From contig NZ_WWCJ01000002.1 of assembly GCF_009857475.1 (NCBI RefSeq), positions 186,001-250,000 of the forward strand: 64,000 nt of DNA. Reading direction: 5' to 3'. Shown piece by piece: positions 9,582-17,775 of the stretch. Within the stretch, counting starts at the first letter, position 1; each line of letters begins with the position of its first letter. This DNA comes from Pseudoduganella guangdongensis (GTDB lineage: Bacteria; Pseudomonadota; Gammaproteobacteria; Burkholderiales; Burkholderiaceae_D). The translations under genes and the position numbers were made by a program. The notes below the pieces were generated by a model that had not been told where the DNA came from, made no database searches, and saw only the letters and a program-made list of their open reading frames with translations.

Positions 9582-10286
9582 ATGCTGCGTCGTCGCATAT
9601 TGGTGGGTCTGGCACTTGCGGCAATATTGCCCGCCGTGGGCAGCCAGCCGCTGCGCGACATTAGTATTTCGACCCTGATCGGAACCGACCCCGCCACCGT
9701 GACCGCGGAACAGATTGTGCGCGAGGCCTATCGCCGCCTGGGCATCAACCTGGTGCTGCATCACCTGCCCGGCGAACGGTCACTGGTCCAGGCGAACGAC
9801 GGCAAGATGGATGGCGAGCTGTATCGCAAACTGGGCATGGAGCGCGAATACCCGAATCTGGTGATTGTGCCCGTCCCCCTGCAAATTTACGAAATCGTCA
9901 TCTTTTCGCGCGGTACCTCCTTCGTGGTCAGCGGCTGGGACAGCCTGCGGCCGTATACCCTGGGCTTTGTGCGCGGTATCAAGATCGTGCAGGAAAACAC
10001 CCACGGCATGAAGATCGAGGCCGTCGCCACCATGCCGCAAGCCTTTGAAAAGATGATGATGGGACGCACCGACCTGGTGCTTGGCAACCGCAGCTCCGGC
10101 ATTGCGGTGATCAAGGCCTTGAACCTGGAAGGCATATCGATCCTGGAGCCGCCGCTGGCCTCGTTCCCGGTCTACCACTATGTGCATAAGAAACACGAGA
10201 GCCTGGTGCCGGAACTGACGCGCATACTGCGCCAGATGCAAACCGATAAGACCATTGAGCGGATCCAGAAATCGGTCCTGCCTTAA
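9582..10286 (+). CDS. Periplasmic solute-binding protein, SBP family 3 type
   Basis: A 234-residue protein starting with a short positively charged signal peptide ('MLRRRILVGLALAAILP'). The ATG at 9582 is preferred over the one at 9576 because GGAGG lies 7 bases before it. The mature part resembles the small bacterial extracellular solute-binding protein family 3: a lobe with 'IVREAYRRLGINLVLHHLPG', then a hinge and 'FEKMMMGRTDLVLGNRSSG'. No permease or ATPase gene is adjacent. In Oxalobacteraceae such orphan proteins are common, and some act as sensors rather than transport components. The ligand cannot be read from the sequence. Confidence 0.8.
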   Translation: MLRRRILVGLALAAILPAVGSQPLRDISISTLIGTDPATVTAEQIVREAYRRLGINLVLHHLPGERSLVQANDGKMDGELYRKLGMEREYPNLVIVPVPLQIYEIVIFSRGTSFVVSGWDSLRPYTLGFVRGIKIVQENTHGMKIEAVATMPQAFEKMMMGRTDLVLGNRSSGIAVIKALNLEGISILEPPLASFPVYHYVHKKHESLVPELTRILRQMQTDKTIERIQKSVLP

Positions 10287-10322
10287 GGGTTTTCACGAGT
10301 GTATGCCCGGCTTCAGTTAGTG

Positions 10323-10342
10323 GTAATCTTTACGGAGATTAC
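10323..10342. promoter_or_regulatory. 7-bp inverted repeat before the Bug-type gene
   Basis: GTAATCT (10323-10329) and AGATTAC (10336-10342) form a perfect inverted repeat with a 6-base spacer, 17 bases before the ATG. It could be an operator or a small leader hairpin. No regulator gene is adjacent, so its role is inference. Confidence 0.35.
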
Positions 10343-10359
10343 TTTCTAAAGGAACAGGT

Positions 10360-11340
10360 ATGCGTTTTTTCTCCACCAAAGCTAAGTCGCTCGGTTTCGC
10401 TGTTGCGGCATCGGTGCTTTCGTTCAGCGCTTTCGCCCAAAGCTGGCCAAGCGGCAATGTGAATGTGGTCGTACCATGGCCGCCAGGCGGCCCATCCGAC
10501 ATCGCCGCCCGTCCACTGGGCAAGGGCCTCAATGAAAACCTTGGCAAGCCCTTCGTCATCGACAACCGCGCTGGCGGCGGCGGCAATATCGGCACCGCAG
10601 CCGTGGTGCGTTCCAAACCGGATGGCCAGACCCTGCTGGTGACGTCCAGCGCGCCGATCGTCATCAATCCAAGCCTGTACAAGAACATGACCTTCGATCC
10701 GCTGAAGGATTTGGCGCCGGTCACCAACCTGCTGCGCGTGCCGCTGGTGCTGGTGGTCCACCCGTCCATGCCGGCGAAGAACCTGAAGGAGCTGATGGCC
10801 TACATCCAGGCCAAAAAGGGTGACTTCTCCTTTGCCTCGTCCGGCAACGGCACGCCGCAACACCTGACCGGCGAGCTGTTCTCCAGCACCACCAAGCTGC
10901 AGATGAACCACGTGCCGTACAAAGGCTCGGCACCGGCGATCTCCGACCTGCTGGGCGGCCACGTGCCGATGATGTTCGACAGCACCATTGCGATCATGCC
11001 GCACATTAAGAGCGGCAAGGTAAAGGTCATCGCCATCACCAGCGCCCAGCGCTCGCCGCTGCTGCCGGACGTGCCGACCTTCGCCGAGTCTGGCGTACCG
11101 GCCATCGAGTCCTACGCCTGGTATGGCCTGTTCGCACCGGCCGGCACGCCGAAAGACGTGATCGCCAAGATCAATGCCGAAGCCCAGAAAGTGATGAAGG
11201 GCGCCGACTTCCAGAAGGTGCTGCACGATACCGGCTCGGCCTATGTGGGCGACACTCCGGAGAACTTCAGCAAGTTCGTGCACGCCGAACATGCCAAGTG
11301 GGGCAAGGTGGTGAAGGATAGCGGTGCAACCGTCGATTGA
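10360..11340 (+). CDS. Bug/TctC-type tripartite tricarboxylate transporter binding protein
   Basis: A 326-residue periplasmic binding protein with a clear signal peptide ending 'LSFSAFAQ'. The mature N-terminus 'VNVVVPWPPGGPSDIAAR' and the segment 'FVIDNRAGGGGNIGT' are hallmarks of the Bug family, which usually binds dicarboxylates or other small carboxylated compounds for TctAB permeases. Later blocks 'MNHVPYKGSAPAISDLLGG' and 'WYGLFAPAGTPKDVI' are also typical. The RBS AAAGGAAC precedes the ATG. No tctA or tctB gene is nearby, which is common for the greatly expanded Bug family in Burkholderiales. It is the last core-like gene before the accessory block. Confidence 0.93.
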   Translation: MRFFSTKAKSLGFAVAASVLSFSAFAQSWPSGNVNVVVPWPPGGPSDIAARPLGKGLNENLGKPFVIDNRAGGGGNIGTAAVVRSKPDGQTLLVTSSAPIVINPSLYKNMTFDPLKDLAPVTNLLRVPLVLVVHPSMPAKNLKELMAYIQAKKGDFSFASSGNGTPQHLTGELFSSTTKLQMNHVPYKGSAPAISDLLGGHVPMMFDSTIAIMPHIKSGKVKVIAITSAQRSPLLPDVPTFAESGVPAIESYAWYGLFAPAGTPKDVIAKINAEAQKVMKGADFQKVLHDTGSAYVGDTPENFSKFVHAEHAKWGKVVKDSGATVD

Positions 11341-11352
11341 TCGCGTTGATTG

Positions 11353-11541
11353 TCAACGTTTGACGATCATATCGCTGTAGGCCGCCACCTTGGGGTGGTG
11401 GGTGACTAAGCGCATTGGTTCGAATATCGCTTGGGTGCTTAACACGCGATCAAATGGAGCATGACGAAACGGTGGCCGTTCTTCGACTGCCACCGCATGC
11501 TCGATATCAACTGCAAGTAGGCAGGAAACCAGAATCTCGAA
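11353..11541 (-). pseudogene. PIN-domain (VapC-like) toxin remnant, C-terminal part only
   Basis: The last 60 or so codons of this minus-strand frame read as a VapC C-terminus: 'HAVAVEERPPFRHAPFDR', then 'AIFEPMRLVTHHPKVAAY' and 'SDMIVKR'. The frame upstream (to 11820) does not resemble a PIN domain, and the usual N-terminal Asp motif is missing. The canonical 'LVTHD' acidic residue is His here. No antitoxin gene is next to it. I read it as a truncated, dead type II toxin gene at the left edge of the accessory block. The rest of 11542-11874 holds only weak open frames on both strands, which may be further decay products. Confidence 0.6.
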
Positions 11542-11874
11542 TTCGCCGCGCTGGTGGCAGCGCTGGCCGAGAAGCGCAGCGTGGTGCGGATACTGTCGCT
11601 GGTTGCTGACGGGAGCGTACCTGGCGTGGAACTCCTGGCTGCAGCCAAGTTCTCCCAATGCGCAATGCCAGCTTCTGCCGTGCGCTGATGAATGGCCATT
11701 TATGGCCGATGGCACGCTGGTGCACCTTGTGCTCAAAAGTGTGATGCCGGCGCACAATGGAGAGGCCATGCGCCAACTTACTTTGAATGGTTTGTGCATC
11801 AGCCGGCAGGGCATTTCCACACGTATGACGCTATCCTAAAATTGACGCAAAGCTGTACGAAACCGAAATGCAAA

Positions 11875-12285
11875 TTAGAGTAGTGCCCCCTTGGCAGCCC
11901 ATGCCGCCATTTCACCATCGGCGATTGTCAGTGACACCCTCCAGCGATCGCTCCTGCGAAGAATGTAGACGTGCTCCCAACCAGCAACTAACTCATCGTT
12001 TGCAGCGTGCATTCGGTATGCCATGCGGGCTTGGGCAACATCTGGAAAGAGTTCCGTCGCTGATAGCAAATTTCCCTCTGGACGAATAACGCCTTGTTGG
12101 CGGTAGAAGTCAAATAGCGTCACGCAGTGTTCGCGGAACGCTTTTCGCTCCATAACGAAGTTGCCAGTCGGTGAAGGGAACAGCCCAACCACATCCCAAA
12201 GCTCGCTGAGCGCGTCGGCATCGTTCCGGCCAAACGCATCAACGTACTCGATAAAGAACTCAGCAATTTGCTCATGGAAAGTCAT
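11875..12285 (-). CDS. NTF2/SnoaL-like small protein
   Basis: A 136-residue protein beginning 'MTFHEQIAEFFIEYVDAF' with the alpha+beta-barrel pattern of the NTF2/SnoaL superfamily: an N-terminal helix pair, a short loop 'LWDVVGLFPSPTGNF', and C-terminal strands ending 'WEHVYILRRSDRWRVSL'. Such proteins can be isomerases, hydrolases or ligand-binding subunits; no catalytic residue set identifies which. The ATG has GAGG about 10 bases upstream. It is the first of three NTF2-like proteins in this accessory block, in line with the hydrolase and reductase genes around it. The precise substrate is unknown. Confidence 0.75.
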   Translation of the reverse strand: MTFHEQIAEFFIEYVDAFGRNDADALSELWDVVGLFPSPTGNFVMERKAFREHCVTLFDFYRQQGVIRPEGNLLSATELFPDVAQARMAYRMHAANDELVAGWEHVYILRRSDRWRVSLTIADGEMAAWAAKGALL

Positions 12286-12335
12286 AATTTTTTTCCTCAG
12301 TGATAGCCAGATCTAGTGGTCAATCCGTCGCAGTC

Positions 12336-12479
12336 TTAGGACGCAAAAAGTGACATTTTGCCGCCGTCGATGCTTTGCAACGCAGCCGCGCCGCCTTGTG
12401 TTGGGTTGATCGCAAGCGCAGCGAAATCGCTATGCTTGCGACGTGAGCGAAGGTAAGCCTTAATGGCTGCGATACGCAT
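12336..12479 (-). CDS. Possible very small ORF or gene remnant (47 aa)
   Basis: An ATG-initiated frame of 47 codons lies in the gap between the NTF2-like gene and the alpha/beta hydrolase. The product starts 'MRIAAIKAYLRSRRKHSD' and ends 'SIDGGKMSLFAS'. There is no convincing Shine-Dalgarno sequence. It may be a decayed gene end rather than an expressed peptide. It is listed because the gap otherwise holds nothing recognisable. Confidence 0.2.
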   Translation of the reverse strand: MRIAAIKAYLRSRRKHSDFAALAINPTQGGAAALQSIDGGKMSLFAS

Positions 12480-12543
12480 TCAGAACGTATCCCGGCTTTT
12501 CGGAAGGCTCACCTTGTATTGCGAAGCAACCATATCGATACGG

Positions 12544-13491
12544 TCACTTGCTGAGGCTTTTCTGTAAGAAAGCTCGGACCACCGGGATAATTTCTGCAGC
12601 ATGGGTCTCAAGAGCAAAATGTCCCGTATCGTAGAAGTGCACCTCGGCTTTGGGGATGTCCCGTTTCCAAGCCTCTGCCCCGGCAGGCAGGAAGTATGGA
12701 TCGTTCTTGCCCCATACTGCCAATAGTGGCGGCTGATGCTTCCGGAAGTATGCTTGAAATTGTGGGTACAAATGCACGTTTGATGCGTAGTCAAGGATCA
12801 GGTCAAGTTGAATGTCTGCATTGCCAGGACGCGACACGTGTAATCCTTCTAGCGTGTACCCATCGGGAGCAACTTTGCTTGGGTCCTTCACCCCTTCAAG
12901 GTATTGCCATTTAACGGAAGAAGCGGTCGGAAAGTCACGCAGTGCGGCGCGATTCTCTGCAGTAGGTGCGTTCCAATAGCGCTTGATGTCGTCCCAGCCT
13001 TTCGCCAGACCCTCTTCATAGGCATTCCCGTTTTGGGAAATGATCGCACTGATGCGGGAAGGATGCGCGGTCGCCATACGCCACCCGACAGGAGCACCAT
13101 AGTCATGCACCACAATCGCGTAACGGTTCAGCTTAAGTTGCTCGGTAAACCTGTTCATCGTCTTCGCAATGTTGTCGAACGTGTAGGCATACTTGCCGCG
13201 ATCGGGCGCTTCTGTATAGCCGAACGAAGGGAGGTCCGGGGCCACAATATGATATCGATCGCTCAATGCCGCGATCAAGTCTCGATACATATATGAGGAG
13301 GCAGCATAGCCGTGCAAAAGGAGCACAGTAGGCGCCTTGGGATTGCCAGCTTCGCGGTAGAAGACGTTAACGTCGCCAACCTTCTCGAAGCGGTAGTACA
13401 CCTCCGCCGAATTGGCAGCATTCGCGGCCGATACACTGGCAACTCCTACAATGAGTGCAGCAGCGGTAGCAATAGTAGTTGAGCTATTCAT
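12544..13491 (-). CDS. Exported alpha/beta hydrolase, haloalkane dehalogenase/epoxide hydrolase type
   Basis: A 315-residue protein with an N-terminal signal peptide (hydrophobic core 'ALIVGVASVSAANA'). The alpha/beta hydrolase core follows: oxyanion segment 'LLLHGYAASS' at about 57-66, nucleophile elbow 'VVHDYGAPVGW' with Asp130, and catalytic His about 291 in 'DTGHFALETH'. An Asp rather than Ser nucleophile places it with haloalkane dehalogenases, epoxide hydrolases and fluoroacetate dehalogenases, which form an ester intermediate on Asp. The cap residues that bind halide cannot be decided by eye. Export to the periplasm is less common for this group. It is monocistronic, upstream of an azoreductase gene on the same strand. 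Confidence 0.85.
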   Translation of the reverse strand: MNSSTTIATAAALIVGVASVSAANAANSAEVYYRFEKVGDVNVFYREAGNPKAPTVLLLHGYAASSYMYRDLIAALSDRYHIVAPDLPSFGYTEAPDRGKYAYTFDNIAKTMNRFTEQLKLNRYAIVVHDYGAPVGWRMATAHPSRISAIISQNGNAYEEGLAKGWDDIKRYWNAPTAENRAALRDFPTASSVKWQYLEGVKDPSKVAPDGYTLEGLHVSRPGNADIQLDLILDYASNVHLYPQFQAYFRKHQPPLLAVWGKNDPYFLPAGAEAWKRDIPKAEVHFYDTGHFALETHAAEIIPVVRAFLQKSLSK

Positions 13492-13660
13492 CTAGAAAAC
13501 TCCGTAGTAAACTGCATTAGTATTCAGATTATTTCCATACACGAGCGCCTGATTCTCTGCCATCGCGGGTCGCGCTCCATACTGGTTTACTGGGTCCAAA
13601 CATAGGCCCAAGTTAGAGCAAATGCCATGATTAGCGGGCATTGCTCGCCACGCTCACCGA

Positions 13661-14314
13661 TCATTCACCTTCCCTCTTGGCGAGGGTAATCGTCTGAACC
13701 TGCGCCAGACTTGCGATAGTACGTTCGCTTTGTTCCAAGGCGGATGCCACTGCTGCGGCACGGCCATCCGGTCCGGAACCGATCTTTTCCGCACGTATAA
13801 AGCTGACATCGGCGATTCCGATAAAGCCCAGAAGTTGCTTCAGATAAGGCTCTTGGAAATCGATAGCCCGCGATGGGCCTTCGGAATACAGACCACCACG
13901 TGATTCGACCACGATTGCGCGCTTGGCCTTCAACAGCCCTTCCGCACCGCTTGGTCCATAAGCGAACGTAACGCGTGGTCGAAGCACATGATCAAACCAG
14001 GTGCGCAGGGCTGAGGGAATGCTGAAATTGTACATAGGGGCGCCGATTACGATCAGGTCGGCCGCATGCAGCTCCGCGATCAACTGATCAGACAGAGTCC
14101 GAGTCTCAAGCTCTTCCTCAGTCTCGGCGATTGCGCGGACACCCGCCACGGTAAAAGTGGTCAGATGAGGGATCGGATCCTGACCGACGTCGCGATAGGT
14201 GAGGTGGACCTGAGGATTGATGTCGATCAGGCGCTGGACAATGTCGCCGACCAGCAAGCGCGACACAGAGGCATTGCCCGAAACACTACTATTAATGACT
14301 AAAATATGGTTCAA
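13661..14314 (-). CDS. azoR: FMN-dependent NADH-azoreductase
   Basis: A 217-residue flavodoxin-fold protein. The FMN phosphate loop is 'INSSVSGNASVSRLL', near the N-terminus, and the conserved 'GAPMYNFSIPSALRTWFD' block (about 92-109) and 'VESRGGLYSEG' segment match AzoR. The family reduces quinones and azo bonds with NADH by two-electron transfer and protects against electrophilic quinones. The gene lies on the minus strand between a secreted aspartic protease-like gene and the exported alpha/beta hydrolase, in keeping with the detoxification character of the block. A divergent LysR regulator, often seen beside such genes, is absent here. Confidence 0.9.
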   Translation of the reverse strand: MNHILVINSSVSGNASVSRLLVGDIVQRLIDINPQVHLTYRDVGQDPIPHLTTFTVAGVRAIAETEEELETRTLSDQLIAELHAADLIVIGAPMYNFSIPSALRTWFDHVLRPRVTFAYGPSGAEGLLKAKRAIVVESRGGLYSEGPSRAIDFQEPYLKQLLGFIGIADVSFIRAEKIGSGPDGRAAAVASALEQSERTIASLAQVQTITLAKREGE

Positions 14315-14438
14315 GGTATTCCCGTTTCGTAATTAAAAATCTAATATTCGGAGGTTCCGGCTCAGAAGTGCCCATCCGGCCGTAGCCGATTAGGGTCCGC
14401 GTTAGGCAGTCGATCTCACTCGTCGGTGCAAAGCTGTT

Positions 14439-15410
14439 TCAGCGGTTGTCGAGCAAGTAAATTTTCTTGCCCTGATAGTCCCAGACGGTTTTGTACTCAC
14501 GCAGGAAGCCGTGACCAATCCAAAGCAGGTTTTCTGAGGGGAGCCCAGTTGGCCTCGATGCCGGGAAGGATGCAGTAGCGACCCGGATCGATTTGATGTC
14601 GGGAACCGGTACGCCGCCAAGCGACAGACCTGTCACAGCAAAGTCGTCTTCGCCGTCGTTCTGTTTTAGGATTTTCAGGGCGACCAGTTTTTCCTTTGTT
14701 TCCTTGCCGACGTAAAGATAGCCATATGCCCCGGTATCGAAGGCTGCAGTGATGTCGACCCCTCCAAGCTTGGCAGGCATGACCGGGATATTAGGACGCC
14801 GTCTGACGTCAAACGGAAGCTCGGCAATAAGCCGTTCGCCGGCAAGGTAGTCTGCAGCAGGAGTCTTGCGATAAAAGATGGCCTGCAATTTGCGGTAATC
14901 GAGTTTCATGGTGTATCCATCCCATGCATGGAAGCCGAACCATCCGAGGAAATCCGGTGTGATTCCCTCCAACTGAACAGCATTCTGCGCAGTCACCCGC
15001 GTGGCTGCCGTGTAATGCAGGCTGGCGATCCGAATATCCTTGACGACAGGGGCAAGCTTGGACGTGAAGCTCTGCCCACTTCCGAATACCCCTGTGCCTA
15101 CCGTCTCCAGGTTGGCAATGGGAATCCGGTGGCTATTGAGGGACAGTGCGTCTTCGGCAGCCGTGTCTAGCATGAACTTGCCCTCAACCCCCGACACGCT
15201 GCCCTCGATAAAGGGGAACTCACGGACCATGACAATCGGCAGCGTGACTTGGTCGCCGGACAAACGGATCTCCCTTGCCCGGCTGGATGGTGTTCCCTTC
15301 TCAGCGGCATAAGTCGCCACAGCGAAGCTGAGCCCCGTTGCCAGGGATGCCGTCATTAGTAGGGGTTTGGCAAATTGCTGAGCGCGCGTAAAGCGGCAAT
15401 CAGTTTTCAT
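14439..15410 (-). CDS. Exported retropepsin-type aspartic protease-like protein
   Basis: The start at 15410 is preferred over an upstream frame because GAGGGA lies 6-7 bases before it and a signal peptide follows ('MKTDCRFTRAQQFAKPLLM', hydrophobic to about residue 35). The 323-residue product has two aspartic-protease-like half-sites. The first is 'FMLDTAAEDALSLN'; the second, 'AAFDTGAYGYLYVG', has the canonical DTGA motif. Members of the Asp_protease_2 group share this two-lobe plan. The first half-site has Ala where Gly is usual, so it may be weakly active or only structural. The C-terminal part 'LLWIGHGFLREYKTVWDY' resembles the flap-following region of the family. A periplasmic location is expected. 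Confidence 0.75.
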   Translation of the reverse strand: MKTDCRFTRAQQFAKPLLMTASLATGLSFAVATYAAEKGTPSSRAREIRLSGDQVTLPIVMVREFPFIEGSVSGVEGKFMLDTAAEDALSLNSHRIPIANLETVGTGVFGSGQSFTSKLAPVVKDIRIASLHYTAATRVTAQNAVQLEGITPDFLGWFGFHAWDGYTMKLDYRKLQAIFYRKTPAADYLAGERLIAELPFDVRRRPNIPVMPAKLGGVDITAAFDTGAYGYLYVGKETKEKLVALKILKQNDGEDDFAVTGLSLGGVPVPDIKSIRVATASFPASRPTGLPSENLLWIGHGFLREYKTVWDYQGKKIYLLDNR

Positions 15411-15493
15411 GAACATTCCCTCTAAAATTGTTGTGGTTTGTCTGAGGCGTCCGCACAATGGATCAAACGCCTGGCGGCACTGCGGGGTGTGTT

Positions 15494-16690
15494 TCAAATC
15501 GCACTTCCATACGGATAGATCAGCTTGCCTGATCGCATCGAGGCAGGTGTGACAACGACCTGCTTGGCGTCGTCCAGAAATTGCATGGGATCGTCACTGT
15601 CAATGCCCTGGTACTGGACTTGCACGACGCGGGGTTCAGTCCACTCCCCATGTACACCGAAGCGCACCTTGCCCATCACGGTATCGAACGAAGTAGCTCT
15701 TGCATAAGCCGACAGTGCTGCGTCGTGCAACCCCCCGGTGGCCTGCACAGCCTGCTCGAGAACCTGCATCTGGGCGTAAGCCGTGGGCGCCATGTAATGG
15801 CCAAGTGGATCAACGTCCTGGCCGGCGGCTCGCACTCTGTAGGTCGACAGCATGTCGTCCACACCCGGGAAACGCATGGCGGCCACTGGTACCCAATACT
15901 CGTAGTTCACGAAACCATTTAAAAGCGGTCCTAGCGCAGCCTTCACCAATGCATTCTGGGGGCCGATCATGGAAGCGCCCACCATTTTGGGGCGGAAAGC
16001 GTGTGCGTGAACCGCCTTGACCAGGTCGATCGAATCTTGCAGGTAGGAGCATATGAATAGCAGGTCGCATTGGCTCGCGGCCACAGCGTCCATGATCGGC
16101 TTGAAGTCCGGCGTGTTGAGCGGATAGACCGCTTCATGCACTACCTCGAAGCCATATTTAGCCGCATTCTTTCTAGCTCCACGAATTGGATTCCTGGAAA
16201 ACTCGGCGTCAGCTGACAGTAGCGCTACCGTCAAAGGCTGCGGCTTTTGCTGAGCGGCCAGTTCAAAAAAGCCTTCGGTGAGCGCCGCGTTGGGGTCGGA
16301 GCCGGTAGGGATCATGGCGAAGTAATTCTCATAGGCGAGTTCGTTGTTCACGCCTAGTCCCATCAAGCCAATGAAAAAGCGCTGGCGCTCCATCATTAGG
16401 GGCATCGCAGGAAGTAGCGTGTTGGTGCCATATCCTCCGATGACAAGGTCAACCTTATCCTCATCGATGAGCCGCCGGTATAAGGGTTCGACGTTGGCCG
16501 CGTCGGACCCGTCGTCATAGCAGAGCAGCTCGACCGCTCGGCCCAGAAGACCGCCACGCGCATTGATATTCTCGAGCCAAATCTGGTGGGCAAGGCGCGC
16601 TGCACGGCCATTGCCGCCCACCGCACCGCTCAGCGAAAGACAGTACCCAATGCGAATAGGAGGGGAAGAATTTTTTGGACCCAGTTGCAT
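15494..16690 (-). CDS. Type 1 periplasmic-binding-fold protein (Peripla_BP_6) without signal peptide
   Basis: The ATG at 16690 gives a 398-residue protein starting 'MQLGPKNSSPPIRIGYCLSL'. It matches the branched-chain amino acid/amide-binding fold (Peripla_BP_6): 'GRAARLAHQIWLENINARGG', 'DLVIGGYGTNTLLPAMPLM' and 'FVNYEYWVPVAAMRFPG'. No signal peptide is evident from this start. The frame can be extended upstream to 16822, but that part is Arg-rich and not a signal sequence. A cytoplasmic ligand sensor, as in AmiC-like proteins, is therefore possible. No ABC permease or ATPase is adjacent. The gene sits 83 bp upstream of the aspartic protease-like gene on the same strand. Confidence 0.75.
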   Translation of the reverse strand: MQLGPKNSSPPIRIGYCLSLSGAVGGNGRAARLAHQIWLENINARGGLLGRAVELLCYDDGSDAANVEPLYRRLIDEDKVDLVIGGYGTNTLLPAMPLMMERQRFFIGLMGLGVNNELAYENYFAMIPTGSDPNAALTEGFFELAAQQKPQPLTVALLSADAEFSRNPIRGARKNAAKYGFEVVHEAVYPLNTPDFKPIMDAVAASQCDLLFICSYLQDSIDLVKAVHAHAFRPKMVGASMIGPQNALVKAALGPLLNGFVNYEYWVPVAAMRFPGVDDMLSTYRVRAAGQDVDPLGHYMAPTAYAQMQVLEQAVQATGGLHDAALSAYARATSFDTVMGKVRFGVHGEWTEPRVVQVQYQGIDSDDPMQFLDDAKQVVVTPASMRSGKLIYPYGSAI

Positions 16691-16932
16691 GATGAACCCT
16701 TGATTGGTTATGCCGGAAAATAATGACATCTTGTCGGAGTTGCGGAATATGCCTCTCACTTCGCGGCTAACACGGCGTCGCAGCGGCCGCGCGTTGTTAT
16801 CGCGCGTTAGTACACTCGACATTAATTTGCGCCAAGCCGATGCACTGGCCTCCGGCGCGGGTTAAGGGGCTTGAGTAGACGCCTACGCGGGTTCGCCCCC
16901 GCCTACATTTCTTTGCCAGTTTGCCTTGGGCC

Positions 16933-17328
16933 TTAGTCTTCTCCCGGCTGATCAATGAAGACGAAAAGCGAATGGATGCGCCCATCCTGAAAATGCACGA
17001 CGTCCATCCCGGTGACCGCTGCTGGCCCGTCATGCGGCCCCGAACGCCACTTGAGCACGCCGATGCCGTTGTGTCCGAGGACGGGAGAGCGGACGGTGAA
17101 AACAAAGGCTGCTGGAAGCTGGCTCAGCAGCGCCGACACCGCGGCGTTAATTTGTTCGTGGCCTCTCGCCGAGGCGTGCGGCTCGTGAACCACAGCGTCG
17201 TTGGCGTACAAACGCTCGATTGCGCTTAAGCGCTTGGCGGGGTCCCGTTCGCCAAAGACCTCCGTAAGGTTGGCGCGCATCAGAACGTCATAGTCCACGC
17301 CCGCGCCGGCATGCATCGATTCGACCAT
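16933..17328 (-). CDS. NTF2/SnoaL-like small protein
   Basis: The start at 17328 is chosen for the strong AAGGAG about 9 bases upstream; this gives 131 residues. The NTF2-like plan is visible: N-terminal helix, 'AIERLYANDAVVHEPHASAR' with the usual acidic/His-containing turn, and C-terminal strands 'VTGMDVVHFQDGRIHSLFV'. The last block is typical of SnoaL-like proteins whose barrel binds small aromatic or polyketide-like ligands. No function can be assigned. It is the second of three such proteins in the accessory block. The divergent gap 17329-17775 separates it from the EAL gene. Confidence 0.78.
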   Translation of the reverse strand: MVESMHAGAGVDYDVLMRANLTEVFGERDPAKRLSAIERLYANDAVVHEPHASARGHEQINAAVSALLSQLPAAFVFTVRSPVLGHNGIGVLKWRSGPHDGPAAVTGMDVVHFQDGRIHSLFVFIDQPGED

Positions 17329-17775
17329 ATTTTGTGCTCCTTCAAGTTGTTCACAGCAGAGGATGCGGCACGGCAAAGCCATGTTTGCGTAATGTCGGCT
17401 GGCTTGATGCTATGGTCTCAGTATTGCCCTCTGCGATCACTGCTCAATATTGCTCTCGGCAGATCAAATCGCTCATCGGGCGCATGCGCGTAAGCATGAA
17501 TGTCGTACCGTATCAGTTAGATGAGCAAATGAACCCTGCTGGCATTGCGCTGGCCAGAAAGTACGGCGCCGGATGTCCTCGTACCCCCGTGTGAAAAGCG
17601 GCGGCGCTACCGGGAAAGGCACTTAGCTTTGGGTTGATGAGGAAATGACGGAGTTCGATCGCGCAACTTTGCCGTGCGTGTCCGGCGTGCCGATCAGGTT
17701 TCGTGCGCTGATTGTCGAACCCAGGAATGCGGCCTGGAACAGCTTAAAGTGGGTGAGCTGGCTTTCACGGATTGA
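17329..17775. other. Intergenic stretch with no convincing gene
   Basis: About 450 bases between the NTF2-like gene and the end of the EAL gene. Short frames occur on both strands but none has a good ribosome site or a recognisable product. No clear hairpin terminator was found after the EAL stop codon. Confidence 0.5.
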
